Source: Trichomonas vaginalis G3 (taxonomy: Eukaryota > Parabasalia > Trichomonadida > Trichomonadidae). From it: a stretch of 64,000 nucleotides of DNA. Under the pieces are notes generated by a model. It did no database searches, was not told the DNA's origin, and was given only the letters and a program-made list of their open reading frames with translations. Numbering within the stretch: position 1 is the first letter of the stretch; every line of letters starts with the position of its first letter. The position numbers were made by a program, and so were the translations under genes. This document shows positions 20,153 through 30,552 of the stretch, one piece after another. Location: NCBI RefSeq assembly GCF_026262505.1, contig NC_067206.1:13326205-13390204 (forward strand). The letters are read 5' to 3'.

Positions 20153-20970
20153 ATGAATTTCACAAAACCACCGTTACCCTTCTTTGGAAATAAGAGTAGA
20201 TGTAAAGATATTCTATTGAGAGAACTTAAGAAACTACCGAATGGTCTAACATTTGTAGATTTGTTCGGTGGAAGTTTCTATATATCCCATTTGTGCCATA
20301 CTGTATTTCCTGACTCAAAGATTATATGCAATGACTTCGACAACTATATGAACCGTCTCAAACATATACCAGACACAATAAAATATTGAGTGAGTTGAAA
20401 GAAAAGATACCTATAGGTAAGATGGAACGTATACCATTAGATAAGAAAAATACTGTCAGAGAGGTTTTGAAAAAAGCAGAATATATAGACTGGGATAGTA
20501 TATCTGCTAGACTATTATATAGTGGTGCTATAAGAGTTCATGACATTGAAACACTTATGTCAAAAGTTTTATATCTTAACTATACAAATGTTTTCAAAGA
20601 GGACATAGAAAAATATATTGAGGGTATAGAGTTTGTGAGATGTCGTTGGACAGAGTTGTATGAAAAATATAAAGACAAGGAAAATGTTTTCTTTATAGTG
20701 GACCCGCCGTTCTATAACACATGGGATTTTCAATACCAAGTAGACTGGACTTTGAGAGACTCTTTAGAAACTTTAGACGTTTTACATAACTGTCCATGCT
20801 TTTACTTTACATCCGATAAAAGTGGTTTGGAAACCGTTATGAGATGGTTAGAGGACATACATGACTATGAGTTTAGATATGACAAGATAGAATATGAGAG
20901 AGGTCCTATAAACCGGAGAAAGTGTCATAACAAAGAAATTTTACTAGTAAGTAAATGTGGTTTGAAATAG
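20153..20970 (+). pseudogene. Dam-like N6-adenine DNA methyltransferase of Maverick M1, broken
   Basis: The ATG at 20153 opens MNFTKPPLPFFGNKSR, the SAM-binding F-x-G-x-K motif. FVDLFGGS is motif I-like, CNDFDNY follows, and FIVDPPFYNTWD is the catalytic D-P-P-Y/F block of D12-class adenine methyltransferases. The length of about 270 codons is normal for the class. The gene lies directly inside the left terminus. The locus is broken but little diverged. Possible roles are marking element DNA or virion DNA; this is inference. Confidence 0.8.
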
Positions 20971-21086
20971 GACTACTTGTTTTAGGTTTTTTCCATTGTG
21001 TCATTTACTTATTTGACGTGGCAGAAAGATATAGAGAATATGAAGATGAACCAATGCCTGCAAATGTTCAGCATATGTACTCGTAA
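20955..21086 (+). CDS. 43-aa single-pass membrane protein of Maverick M1
   Basis: Starts MWFEIGLLVLGFFHCV, with one hydrophobic helix and then a charged tail (ERYREYEDEP). It overlaps the last codons of the methyltransferase locus. The same frame exists at 5734-5865 in the other copy. The function is unknown. Confidence 0.5.
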   Translation: MWFEIGLLVLGFFHCVIYLFDVAERYREYEDEPMPANVQHMYS

Positions 21087-21109
21087 GAGATATTTTTATC
21101 TAATATTAA

Positions 21110-21472
21110 ATGGACGCACAGAACTTAGCGAATGCACAGCAACCTGGACAACCAAACCCAGAGAATATTCCAAATGAAGTTAGAATACAAACTGCAATGG
21201 CAAACTATGGTCAAGTGCCAACAGATGTACAAATGCAAACTGCCATGTCAAATGACGCTGCGTTAGGCTTACCACCATGGTATGCAAATATGAGATGGAA
21301 AGAGTTTTATACAAACCCCGAAGTGGGATATAAACAACTCTATGCAGATGACGCGAACACAGGAGTTGACCCAGAGTATGTTTTCTACCAGAGGAGAAAT
21401 AGAATGTATGAGCTCCAGTTAAAGAATGCTATGGAACTCAGAAGGAAACGTAAGAGACTAGGTGGACATTAG
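21110..21472 (+). CDS. Unknown 120-aa virion-region protein of Maverick M1
   Basis: The frame is MDAQNLANAQQPG... with a Gln/Asn/Pro-rich first half (repeated IQTAM / MQTAM), a Trp/Tyr-containing middle (MRWKEFYTNPEVGYKQLY) and a strongly basic end (RRKRKRLGGH). It looks whole, with a broken homologue at 5349-5710. The basic tail could bind DNA, but no family is recognised. Confidence 0.6.
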   Translation: MDAQNLANAQQPGQPNPENIPNEVRIQTAMANYGQVPTDVQMQTAMSNDAALGLPPWYANMRWKEFYTNPEVGYKQLYADDANTGVDPEYVFYQRRNRMYELQLKNAMELRRKRKRLGGH

Positions 21473-21490
21473 ATTTTTACATATAGTAAA

Positions 21491-21733
21491 ATGGGTTTCT
21501 TCAGTAGTATTGGAAACTTCTTTCGAAATGTTGGAAGAGGTATATGGAATGGAATAAAAACCGTAGGAAGGGGAGTATGGAACGGAGTCAAAAATATTGG
21601 CAAAAGAGTAGGTCAGTTCGTTGGTATTATACCTAAAGACCCTGAACCAGAAGAACAAGCTCCTGTTATACAACAGCCTGAACCTGCACCACAGTCTAGT
21701 TGGCAACCAAATCCAACACCTCAACCGTATTAA
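21491..21733 (+). CDS. Small amphipathic pVI-like protein of Maverick M1
   Basis: An 80-aa protein (MGFFSSIGNFF...), nearly identical to 5088-5330. The repeated GRGIWNG / GRGVWNG units form an amphipathic segment, followed by a Pro/Gln-rich tail. It ends 2 bp before the convergent penton-like gene. The minor capsid role is inferred. Confidence 0.55.
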   Translation: MGFFSSIGNFFRNVGRGIWNGIKTVGRGVWNGVKNIGKRVGQFVGIIPKDPEPEEQAPVIQQPEPAPQSSWQPNPTPQPY

Positions 21734-21735
21734 AA

Positions 21736-22584
21736 TTATATTTTTACCGTTCGATAGTAGTTGTATATGAAACTAAGTTCTAAGTAAAACGCATGGTATA
21801 ATGGAATTATTCTCTTTCTTCCATCTGTTGTAAACCATACTTGAAAGTCTGAAATACTTCCACTCGGTGGTTCATATAGCTTTGTAGGTTTTTCGTAAAA
21901 GTCATTTGCCAAGCATAAAAAAGAGTTTTGTGCACCAGAAAATGAAGCATGAACTATAATAGCATCTGAGTCGAAAACATTTTCATATGTTCCATTAGGG
22001 TTTTCGACTTCATAAAAGTTCGGGTGTACTGGATATTCTGCAGGCTGATTTAACATCCTCAAAAATCTATACCATGCCAAGTTGTTATATTTTGTAGAAA
22101 TATAAACGTCTTCTCCAAGGTCTTCTATTCTATCGATTTTAACAGTTGCATTTTTCCTGTCATAAACAATATCGAGATGGTACTCTCCTTCGTCAATGTT
22201 GTACTGTTTTGCATATTCGAGATAGATATCGTTTATTTTTTCTTGAAAAGCTTGAAGAGTTGTTTCTAAGTTTACAAGCAAATTCACTTGTAAAAGTTTT
22301 CCCTGTTCAAATTTCTCATACGTACGTTTCTCTTTGTTATAGTATCGAATTTCAAAAGCGACCGTAAATGGGAAACCATGTATGGCTTCTGAAATGAATT
22401 TCATTCTACGAAAGCCAATAGCTTTTGTGACGGATGGGTCTCTTAGCCATCTTAACGGGTAGTCAAAACGATAGCCTTCATGCTTTACGGTCTCTGTCTC
22501 AAACTTTTGACCGACATTCGTAAAAAGTTCATCTAATGGTTTAGTTGTAGCAACTCTAGAATTTTCTTTTTCTATTGAAAGCAT
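21736..22584 (-). CDS. Penton-like minor capsid protein of Maverick M1
   Basis: A 282-aa whole frame that differs from 4235-5083 at 12 positions by my count, all substitutions. The near absence of disruptive change between copies suggests recent selection on the protein. It is head-to-head with the fibre gene, with 18 bp between ATGs (spacer ATTTTATCTAGAATAAAA). Confidence 0.6.
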   Translation of the reverse strand: MLSIEKENSRVATTKPLDELFTNVGQKFETETVKHEGYRFDYPLRWLRDPSVTKAIGFRRMKFISEAIHGFPFTVAFEIRYYNKEKRTYEKFEQGKLLQVNLLVNLETTLQAFQEKINDIYLEYAKQYNIDEGEYHLDIVYDRKNATVKIDRIEDLGEDVYISTKYNNLAWYRFLRMLNQPAEYPVHPNFYEVENPNGTYENVFDSDAIIVHASFSGAQNSFLCLANDFYEKPTKLYEPPSGSISDFQVWFTTDGRKRIIPLYHAFYLELSFIYNYYRTVKI

Positions 22585-22602
22585 ATTTTATCTAGAATAA
22601 AA

Positions 22603-23909
22603 ATGTCGAAAGAAACAGCGTCTATGAGAGAAATACAACACAACCGACAACTCATTGTACAAGCTCTAAATAAGAACACAACAACTTTTCAAACTATTCT
22701 AAGATATCTGAGTCATTGAAAGAAGGAAACTTAAAAACTGACATTAAACCCATTGACAGACGAGTTTCTGTTTCAAGACAGTAAGAACCATACCTGTTTT
22801 GTATAAATCCAAAAAGAACTTTAAACGAGAAACCTATAGATGAACTTCTTTTGAAAGCAGATATTGACAACAAAGCTGACAAAGAGTATGTAGATGCACA
22901 AGAGACTATATTCTCGCATGGACAGATAGAACATACCCACAAAAACATCATACACATAACATCTATGACGTAGATGAACTACCAGCAATGTTAGATGACA
23001 AAGCAGATAAAACATATGTTGACAATAAAATGTCAAGTGAAGTGACAAGAGCTGACAAAGAATATTCTAAAAAGACTCATACACATACCATTGCAAATAT
23101 TACAAACTTACAAGAAACCTTAAACAGGAAAAGTGACGTTGGACATACACACGATTTCTTCGCAACTGTTGGTATAGAAAATATTGAAGGAACGGTTGAA
23201 GAAACTGGTGGGGATGTATTAAATTGGAAACCTCCTAACTTTCCACAAGGTTTAACATCGGAAGAAGACATAACAACGATGAGATACATTAGATGTAGAA
23301 ATGTCTATGTCATGGAGGATGAAAACAAAGTTAAATTCACTGCTCAAGATTTATATGATAAAAAAGCTGACAAAACATATGTTAACGATGAGTTAGATAA
23401 AAAAGCTGACAAAACATATGTTAACGATGAGTTAGATAAGAAAGCTGACAAAACAGAGCTTCAAACGTTAAAGACAGAAATACTTCAAACAGTATATCCT
23501 ATAGGCTCTATTTATACGTCAATGAACTCTACCAGACCAGAAACAGTTCTGGGTTTTGGAACTTGGACTCAAATAGTCGACAGGTTTTTGTATTGTGCAA
23601 ACTCTTCAAAGGAAACAGGTGGAAGTAAAACGATTTCAGGTGAAAATTTACCTGCACACAGTCACTACATAGATTTAAGTACATCTCAAGCAGGTTGGCA
23701 TAAGCATAATTTGGGATTGGTCAGCAATGAAAAAGGTAAAGGATATGATGTTAAAGACGACGTTCAGTTTGCTATAAATTGTTTCTGGGTGACACTCAGG
23801 GAGAGGAAACCATACACATCGCGTTTCGGGATATACGCAAACAACGGGACAAAGTAAAGACTACATGCCACCTTACATGACAGTTTACGCATGGTATAGA
23901 ATTGCTTAG
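22603..23909 (+). pseudogene. Phage-like fibre protein of Maverick M1, broken
   Basis: The locus matches 2984-4216. It has K-A-D-K coiled-coil registers, one HTHTIANITNLQETLN unit, repeated KKADKTYVNDEL units near 23355-23450, and the YPIGSIYTS...FGTWTQIVDRFLYC tip domain ending in MPPYMTVYAWYRIA. The last block is the usual ending of phage tail-collar proteins. It has fewer HTH units than the other copy. The locus is broken. Its stop overlaps the convergent integrase. Confidence 0.75.
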
Positions 23910-24864
23910 TCGTCATTTTCAACTTCTTTAGCATATTCGTCAGCAGTTGTCTTATATTTGTTAGGAACTGTCTTTGAAAGTATACCACCTTGAACTTGAC
24001 AAGTTTGAAACGAGGTCTGACAATAGTAGTTTTATCTTCTGCTTGCAGTCTGTACATTTTGCCATGTTTGCCTAAAACTTCATAATATTCTCTTGTATAC
24101 TTTCTTCTATTTTTACGAACACGAATGTGAGTACCTGTCGAGTTCCCATTGTTGTCATAGTCAATAGTATTTTCATATGGGTCGCGTTTAGGTATTTCTA
24201 TTTTTACTTTGTCACCTTTCTTAAGTTTGAAGCCTGGCATTCTTTCTTGTTTGTCTCTTTTGACTAAACTATTAAATATATAGTCTTTCTCTAAGTCAGG
24301 GTTGTTTTTCATTTCTTCGGGGGAGTGGTTTCCCAAACCTTTTTGTTTACGGCTATTGTAAATATTTAAAACTTGTCTCATCTTTGCCATGGAGAAGTGT
24401 CTATATTTGTCGTCATATGACATTTCATTTGCTTCACCACCTTGTGGTTGGTTTAAGTCTCTTAAGATTTTTATACAACTGTCAATGACACCAAGAGCAG
24501 AATGGTTTTGGTCGACAATGAAATATTGGTTTACATTTTTTGAACGCAGATAGTTTTTAATATCATCTGATTTGAAAGAACTTTCACAGTCAGATGTCAG
24601 TTTTGTTGGATGGTATTTGTCAACGAATATTGTCAAAGCTTTTCACATCTAAAATATTTTTGGACTGTAATGGTATGGCTTCACAGTATCTTGTGTTTTG
24701 ACCGACAAATATTAGCCAGTATGGAGGTCCATCTTCTCTATACCTCGGAATGTTTTCCAAGATATCCATAAACCAAGCATTTGGTGTTGAACTAAAGATT
24801 TTTATCATGAGTGCTTTCTTTGTTGCGCTTTAGAAACATAGGGGTCCTTGTTTGGATTCGTCAT
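23906..24864 (-). pseudogene. Retroviral-type (rve) integrase of Maverick M1, broken
   Basis: Motifs of the DDE core are recognisable: WFMDIL, LTSDCESSF, and the NHSALGVID...ILRDLNQ helix region, followed by a basic SH3/chromo-like C-terminal part (KKGDKVKIEI...YYEVLGKHGKMYRL). The layout equals that of the whole-looking M2 integrase at 55288-56373. Such integrases insert Maverick DNA with 6-bp duplications. It starts 16 bp from the divergent 24881 gene. Confidence 0.75.
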
Positions 24865-24880
24865 TTTTTACCCATAAGAA

Positions 24881-25282
24881 ATGGGTTTATTTGGCGCATT
24901 AGCAGGAGTTGCATCCAGATTTTTGCCCGCAGTGGGAACAATAGCCAGAGGTGCGTTTGGAATTGGAAGGAAGATTTTGAGTACATTAGGTATACTTAAA
25001 GAGAAAGCACAACCTATTATACAAACTGTACAGAAAGGTTGGGAGGTAGCACGAGATGCAGCAAATCTTATTCCAAATCCTGAAACAAGAGGAAAAGTTC
25101 AAGGATGGATGGACAATGTAGGAAGACAAGCAGGAAACTACTATAACAAAGCAAATGACTACTATAACCAAGCAGGACACTATATGGACCAAGGTGAAAG
25201 ATTCTTTAACAGAGGATATAACCATGCACAACAGTGGGTAAACAATAACCAACCGCAACCACCTCAAACTTGGGGAATGTAA
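24881..25282 (+). CDS. Unknown virion-region protein with hydrophobic N-terminus
   Basis: A 133-aa protein. Residues 1-40 are Gly/Ala-rich and hydrophobic (MGLFGALAGVASRFLPAVG), which resembles a membrane-active peptide. The C-terminal half carries aromatic/Gln/Asn repeats (NYYNKANDYYNQAGHYMDQG). It is similar in design to the pVI-like proteins. The frame looks whole. The function is unknown. Confidence 0.5.
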   Translation: MGLFGALAGVASRFLPAVGTIARGAFGIGRKILSTLGILKEKAQPIIQTVQKGWEVARDAANLIPNPETRGKVQGWMDNVGRQAGNYYNKANDYYNQAGHYMDQGERFFNRGYNHAQQWVNNNQPQPPQTWGM

Positions 25283-25301
25283 AATTTTTTACTGAGATGA
25301 A

Positions 25302-25457
25302 ATGAACAATACAGCATTGAGACAAATGGGTTCAAGATGGATTTGTCGACTTCCAGCAGTTACACAACCACGTGTTTGTCAAGTCCTCCCTATACCTCAG
25401 GAAGTTTTAGACCGACTTAAAAAACCTAAACAACCAGTTGAAAACAAACCAAACTAA
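25302..25457 (+). CDS. 51-aa Maverick M1 protein, unknown
   Basis: The frame starts MNNTALRQMGSRWICR. The 20 bp before its ATG (TTTTTTACTGAGATGAA) are repeated almost exactly before the next gene at 25477, which supports a shared promoter type and real gene status. No domain is recognised. Confidence 0.45.
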   Translation: MNNTALRQMGSRWICRLPAVTQPRVCQVLPIPQEVLDRLKKPKQPVENKPN

Positions 25458-25476
25458 AATTTTTTACTGAGATGAA

Positions 25477-26061
25477 ATGACCGAAGAAGTTGAAACGGTA
25501 GATTTGACACCACAAACAAAAAGTTCAGAACCATTGTCAAAACCTGTCAAAGAACTTACAGATGAAGAAAAAAATTCAATAATAGAAAGTGCCAGGTCTG
25601 GAAATACAAACCCTAACTATAAAGTCACTTTTCATAGAAATGGAACGGCTAGTATCTCAAAAAAGAAACAGACTCTCACAAATAAAATATTGAAGTCTGA
25701 AGGAGTTAAAGAGACAACAGATGGGAAGGTATTCTTCACTGACCAACAGTTCATTATAGAACATCTCATTGACTTAGAGTCGAAATATTCTAAACTTTAC
25801 AACAAACACAAAAAGTTGAAAGGAAAACAAAAACAAATGGCATATGATATTTACGAAGATGTTGACGACACAACCATACCTGCAAGTGAGGTAAAGTCAG
25901 AGGAACCGAAAAGTGACGAAAAACCAATAGAAGAAGGTGAGCCAAAAACTGAAGATAAACCAAAACCAAAGTTTAGTATTGGAACTAAACCAAGTCAACC
26001 TTCATTAGCTGGTATGGGTTGGCGTCAAAGACTTCTGGTAGCAGGAGGTTATGTTAAGTAA
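25477..26061 (+). CDS. Unknown 194-aa hydrophilic protein of Maverick M1
   Basis: Opens MTEEVETVDLTPQ. The middle is helical and Lys-rich (YSKLYNKHKKLKGKQKQ), with an acidic Pro/Glu/Lys stretch at about 135-170 and a conserved-looking end (MGWRQRLLVAGGYVK). The same promoter-like TTTTTTACTGAGATGAA precedes it as before 25302. It lies just upstream of the polymerase locus. By position it could be the terminal protein or a polymerase partner, but nothing in the sequence proves that. Confidence 0.5.
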   Translation: MTEEVETVDLTPQTKSSEPLSKPVKELTDEEKNSIIESARSGNTNPNYKVTFHRNGTASISKKKQTLTNKILKSEGVKETTDGKVFFTDQQFIIEHLIDLESKYSKLYNKHKKLKGKQKQMAYDIYEDVDDTTIPASEVKSEEPKSDEKPIEEGEPKTEDKPKPKFSIGTKPSQPSLAGMGWRQRLLVAGGYVK

Positions 26062-26093
26062 AGAAAAAAAACATTTTTTTATTTTTATAAAAA

Positions 26094-28240
26094 ATGCCCC
26101 CGTATAGAATGGATAGAAGGTCTGCTAGAATAAAAGCAGAGTTAGAAAGATATGGTTGGAGAGTTTCAAAGAAGTTTAAATATAGGAAGGGAAGACCCAT
26201 AAAAGTCTATGACAAATTGTCTGGTCTTCGCTACGAAATGGACTTGGAAACAGCACGCACAAATTATCCAAACAGACTAGAGAGGTTAGAAGAAGAACGT
26301 CTTATGGACATGCCTTTCGATGTTAGTGAACCTCAAGTTGAAGGACACGACGGCTTTGCCAGATTCTACTGGAAACATGACGAACAATTGCATCCTTTGA
26401 GAAGGAAAAAAGGAAAAGGTGAAGACGCACATGCTCCCATGGAAAGAACAAGATATGCATATGAAAAGTATCGTGAAGTTAGAAGTAAATTACATCTGGT
26501 CGAACCTTTACAGTAAACTTTGACGAAGGAAAGAACAAAGAAGGCTTCATGGGTGTACTTGCTGCCATACAAGACGGAAATAAGAAAGGATACAATCTCA
26601 GACTAACCGTAACAGATTTGATGGTCACATATTTACTATGCACATGGCAATGTCACAACAGCCGCACAACTTCTTGACGCTTTCAAGACTACAAAGAGAG
26701 AACAAATGGTTGACTCCGACTCCGACATTTTGAATGCAATTGAAGGAATTGCAAGCGTGAAGTTCGAATGGTACCAACCTAACCCTCAAGCAGTCAGACA
26801 ACATGCTGGGTATTTCCCGTTCAGAAATAAGTCTGACATTGACTTGACAAGGTATGGAATTTACAATTCAATTGAAACAATTGTCAATGAACCTTGTATT
26901 CTTACATGTCTCAGGAACTCTGGTCTTGTTACAGATGAGAAGATGAAGTATCTTGAGTCATGTGTGAAGACAAGGTACATGCTCAGAGGTCAATTGGCAA
27001 AAATTGCACCGTTGGCAAATGTCAATATCCGAGTCAACATACCTACAGCTAAAGGTTCTTCACATGACGACTATGTTGTTGACAAAGACTTACCATGGTT
27101 GAAGATTGTAATTGTCCACAACCACTTCATGTTGAACGAAAGTCTTACAAACCCATTGTTCGGAAAAGGCAAGTGCAACATTGTCAGAGCTGTAAACATT
27201 CTTTTCGAGAAAGGTTTGTTGGAACCAATTCCAGATGACAAGCTGACAGAAACTTTTGTACCAAAAGACGAAACAAACTTTTCATTGTTAGCAAGACCAA
27301 AAGTTGTTCCAGACAAAGTTCTAGTACAAAAGAAGTACACAATTCCAAAAGGAGTTGGATTGTTCGGATACCAACCTGAACCAGAAGAACTTCCAATGAG
27401 GTTGCAAGAACTTCAAGATGCTATAAACAAACTTCCATTGAGACATCCAATTGACGTCAAATTGTATTGGAGAGCATCTGAGTTAGGTCAGAAGGTTTTA
27501 TATGAAACAGGTTGCTTCGACGATGTTTATGAGATAACAGGAGAAGTTTCTCAGAAGATAAGAGACTCACTTGAATTTCCACAAACTGGACCATTGGTGC
27601 GACAAGTTCGACTCAAACGAAAAGATATACTATGTCGACCTTAACGCTGCGTACATGAGGTTTGTCCAATATATTCCACTGGAATTCCAAACGAAGATGG
27701 TGAGTTCCCGGGAAGGAACTATACAGTTGGAAAAGTCATACAACAACTGTATGATATTAGGAAAGCTTCAAACCCCAAACTTGCAATGACACTCAAATTG
27801 CTTATGAATTCGACATGGGGATATTCCATTAAGAAACCTCAAAGATGAAGAGTAAACACTATGAGAAGGTCGACAACTTTGTTGAAAGGTTCTCCTTTTG
27901 TTTTGAAATACGAATTCACTCAAGGTCAAAGTGGCTTAGTAACCACAGTAAAACCTATTGTCGAACATTGGTCTTACCCTCAGTTCGCAAAGGCAGTCCT
28001 TGACAACTACAACAAATTCTTTCCGAGTCAAATCCAAAGTGAAGGTATACTATGAGAACATTGACGCGCTCATGACGAACGAAGAAGGGTATAACAAACT
28101 CATTGAAATGGGTATGGTCGGTGAAAAGATGGGTCAATTCAAATTGGACAAAATTTTCACCGAAGTTCATGTCCTCTCCAAGCGTAAGTATTGGGGTATA
28201 CTTGAAGACGGCACAGAAATAAAACATTGCATGAAGTAAA
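26094..28240 (+). pseudogene. Protein-primed B-family DNA polymerase of Maverick M1, broken
   Basis: The locus begins with a basic N-terminal part (MPPYRMDRRSARIK). It also holds the polymerase palm signatures KIYYVDLNAAYMR, a form of the D-x-x-S/N-L-Y motif A, and KLLMNSTWGYS, the K-x-x-x-N-S-x-Y-G motif B. These identify the Polinton polB that replicates the element from its ends. The locus is shorter than a full Polinton polymerase and has several breaks, so this element could not replicate itself. Confidence 0.75.
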
Positions 28241-28380
28241 AAAATTTTTATTCGAATTTGAATTTAAATGTGGGGAATTCTTGGTCTCAAACTCATATAT
28301 AAAACCTGTTTGTCTGTATTTTCGTCGACTATGGCACGAGACACAAACATTGACCAAACGGACAAAAAGTGTCATTTCAG

Positions 28381-28644
28381 ATGGTCAAGCAGCCAATCGC
28401 ATTCGAGCACTTCGAAGAAGCCTTACGTTCCAAGGGAGAGGGTGTCTGGTGCAAGGCAGAGGTCATGAGACTCTACGAGCAGTACATCCTCAATGCCTGG
28501 GAGGACAAATCGTCCTTGGATTGGCAATTCTACCAACTCCTCTGGGACGACCTCCTACGCAACTGGGATGACGAAAGAGTTCAATTCAGAGGTCAGGAAC
28601 TACTTATCCAAATTATCCGTAATTTAAGCTACTTATCTAAATAA
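28381..28644 (+). CDS. Small Maverick M1 protein, unknown
   Basis: An 87-aa frame from ATG 28381 (MVKQPIAFEHFEEALRSKGE), helical, acidic and Trp-rich (WEDKSSLDWQFYQLLWDD). The next genes are convergent. The base composition is more G+C-rich than the neighbouring spacer. No family is recognised. Confidence 0.45.
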   Translation: MVKQPIAFEHFEEALRSKGEGVWCKAEVMRLYEQYILNAWEDKSSLDWQFYQLLWDDLLRNWDDERVQFRGQELLIQIIRNLSYLSK

Positions 28645-28693
28645 AAACTTAAATTTACTTGGGGTTTCCCCCTAAAATAAAATTTTTTTACTC

Positions 28694-29386
28694 TTAGAAC
28701 CACTCGAGGTTCTCCTTACGGTTGTTGAGCTTGTCACCGTCAATGTGTCTGACCCTCGTCTTCTTGTCTGGATTTGGAACCCATTGAATTGCGACAAGCT
28801 TGCCCATGGAGATTGAACCGCGATTCCGAAGGTTAAGGTTCAAGTGTCCCAAGTTGTTGAGGACTGGGGTAAGAACCTTGCCTGTCTCCTTGTTGCGGAT
28901 TTGGTATGGGTAGGGTTGGGAAATTTCGTAAGCGTCATCGGCAACAAGGGTTGCCCAAACTTCCTCTTCTTCGTGTTTCTCTTCTTCTTCTTCTTCCTCT
29001 TCTTCCTCTTCTTCCTCGAAAATTCCTTCTTCAATTTGGTACTCACGAATTACGGTGTTGGAGGTTCTGTCCTTTCCGAGTACCTTCCAGATGGCATCTA
29101 TCTCTTCGAAGAAACGGTAGATGAGTCTGGCAAGGTCTCGGTTCTCTCTCGCGTAAATGCGCAAGGTTTCCGTCAAATCGTTCAGGACTTTCTCATTGGA
29201 AGCTTGGTTCATGAGGAACTCACCTTTAAGTCCCTTCATCTCTTCCATAAGACTACTTTGGAGAGTCTTAACGGTGTTTGTCAGATGAGCTTTCAAATTC
29301 AAAATTTGAATTTGAACTGGGCGCTTGTCTGGCAACATTGAAAGGACATCTGCCATTGTGTTCGGCTTCGGTGCTTGTTCGGACAT
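28694..29386 (-). CDS. Coiled-coil protein with C-terminal HNH-like domain
   Basis: A 230-aa whole frame. The N-terminal 130 residues are helical (likely coiled coil). There follows a run of 15 or more glutamates (about 125-145), then a C-terminal region reading YQIRNKETGK, LNLRNRG, GKLVAIQWVPNP, VRHIDGDKLNNRKENLEW. The last block is the H-x-D-G-D-x-x-N-N...N-L-E-W signature of HNH_3/NUMOD-type endonucleases of phages and homing elements. A lineage-specific nuclease or DNA-binding role is plausible. This is not a standard Polinton gene. The neighbours are unknown M1 proteins. Confidence 0.65.
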   Translation of the reverse strand: MSEQAPKPNTMADVLSMLPDKRPVQIQILNLKAHLTNTVKTLQSSLMEEMKGLKGEFLMNQASNEKVLNDLTETLRIYARENRDLARLIYRFFEEIDAIWKVLGKDRTSNTVIREYQIEEGIFEEEEEEEEEEEEEKHEEEEVWATLVADDAYEISQPYPYQIRNKETGKVLTPVLNNLGHLNLNLRNRGSISMGKLVAIQWVPNPDKKTRVRHIDGDKLNNRKENLEWF

Positions 29387-29418
29387 CGAAAAAATGAAGT
29401 GGTTTGAGAATGACGGTT

Positions 29419-30003
29419 TTACTTCAAAAAGCTTGTTATGACAGTTATGTCATACAACAAGTTTAAAATAATATCTTGTTCTTCTTCTGAACGTTTGTTG
29501 TCTCTTCCGATAAAAGTTTCGAACATGAGAACCAAAAAACGTTTTTTGAGATTGCGGAAGAGTTCAGGCAAACGTTCATATTCTGGATATGTTGGGAGCA
29601 GTTCGAAACATCTGAGCTGACTTTCGGACAAAATTGGGACAATGTCAGAAAATTCATCTTTGGTCGGACTGCTTGAAGGTAAGTCCCTTACATGTAAGTA
29701 GCTCTGGTAAAGTCTTCTCATTTCTGCTAACTTTTGGAGTATAGCTTCGTAGTTTAGAAGTTTTAATTTTAAATGTCTTATTCCACTCTTGACATCTAAA
29801 CGGTAACTATCCATGAGGTCAAGAGTAGCTTTGGTTGCCTTAAGAGGAGCTATCTCTTCTTTGACTTGTGCAATTTTGGTTGCAATTGTGATTTGAGCTC
29901 CTTCAAGTTCGCCGTCTATGTCGTTCTCAACACCTTCAACCATAGCTTGAAACTCTTCATCGGTCCATTGAGATTGGTGTGGGACGAATTTAACTTGCTT
30001 CAT
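29419..30003 (-). CDS. Unknown 194-aa helical protein of Maverick M1
   Basis: Whole frame MKQVKFVPHQSQW... It is mainly helical, with a coiled coil near residues 35-100, and ends in a hydrophobic segment (ILNLLYDITVITSFL). It is arranged in tandem with the HNH-like gene, 33 bp away. The function is unknown. Confidence 0.5.
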   Translation of the reverse strand: MKQVKFVPHQSQWTDEEFQAMVEGVENDIDGELEGAQITIATKIAQVKEEIAPLKATKATLDLMDSYRLDVKSGIRHLKLKLLNYEAILQKLAEMRRLYQSYLHVRDLPSSSPTKDEFSDIVPILSESQLRCFELLPTYPEYERLPELFRNLKKRFLVLMFETFIGRDNKRSEEEQDIILNLLYDITVITSFLK

Positions 30004-30037
30004 TCAAAAAATGAAAAAAATGTTTTTACTCTAAACG

Positions 30038-30421
30038 TTAAGGTTTGAACTGAACTGGTTGGATGTCGCCTTCACAGGTTATGAAGAACGGCTGACCCGA
30101 GAAGTGAAGGAGAGACTGAATTGCCAATTTCATATGGGGTAGGGGGTTCTCCTTGTTTGGTATTTTTATCCATGGGCGCTTTGCAAAGAACTTAACAAGA
30201 GCTTCTCTTTTGGCGTCCTTTATGCCATCGTAGGCTGTCCCGTCTGGTATTTGAATTGGAATTCCAGTCGAAGTCTCGAGCTGAAGTGTAGACCTTCCAG
30301 AAATAGTGGTGTACTTGACCTTGGGCTTCATGACCTTGCGCAAGTAGTCTTTTACACAGTCGTTAATTTCAATTAGGTAAATTGCCTCGTCAAATCCTTC
30401 TGGCATTCCGAGTCCTTCCAT
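30038..30421 (-). CDS. Unknown 127-aa protein of Maverick M1
   Basis: I choose the ATG at 30421 (MEGLGMPEGFDEAIY) because further upstream the frame runs into a tandem repeat. The protein is mixed alpha/beta and basic in the middle (KDYLRKVMKPKVKY), with a motif PDGTAYDGIKDAKREALVKFF. The double-stranded-RNA-binding-like flavour of this last segment is only an impression. The function is unknown. Confidence 0.45.
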   Translation of the reverse strand: MEGLGMPEGFDEAIYLIEINDCVKDYLRKVMKPKVKYTTISGRSTLQLETSTGIPIQIPDGTAYDGIKDAKREALVKFFAKRPWIKIPNKENPLPHMKLAIQSLLHFSGQPFFITCEGDIQPVQFKP

Positions 30422-30552
30422 CCGACAGGAAAATATTTTCCGGACAAAGGGAAAAATTTTCCCCGACGACAGGAAGAACTCTTCCAGTTGTCCGTCCGTA
30501 AACCATTCAAATTTTCGAAAATTGAGAACTTTTTCGTCGAACTTCAGAAAAA

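Noticed and set aside
28847-29341. 165-codon plus-strand frame with a Phe-rich stretch
   Set aside because: It is antisense to the polyglutamate region of the HNH-like gene.
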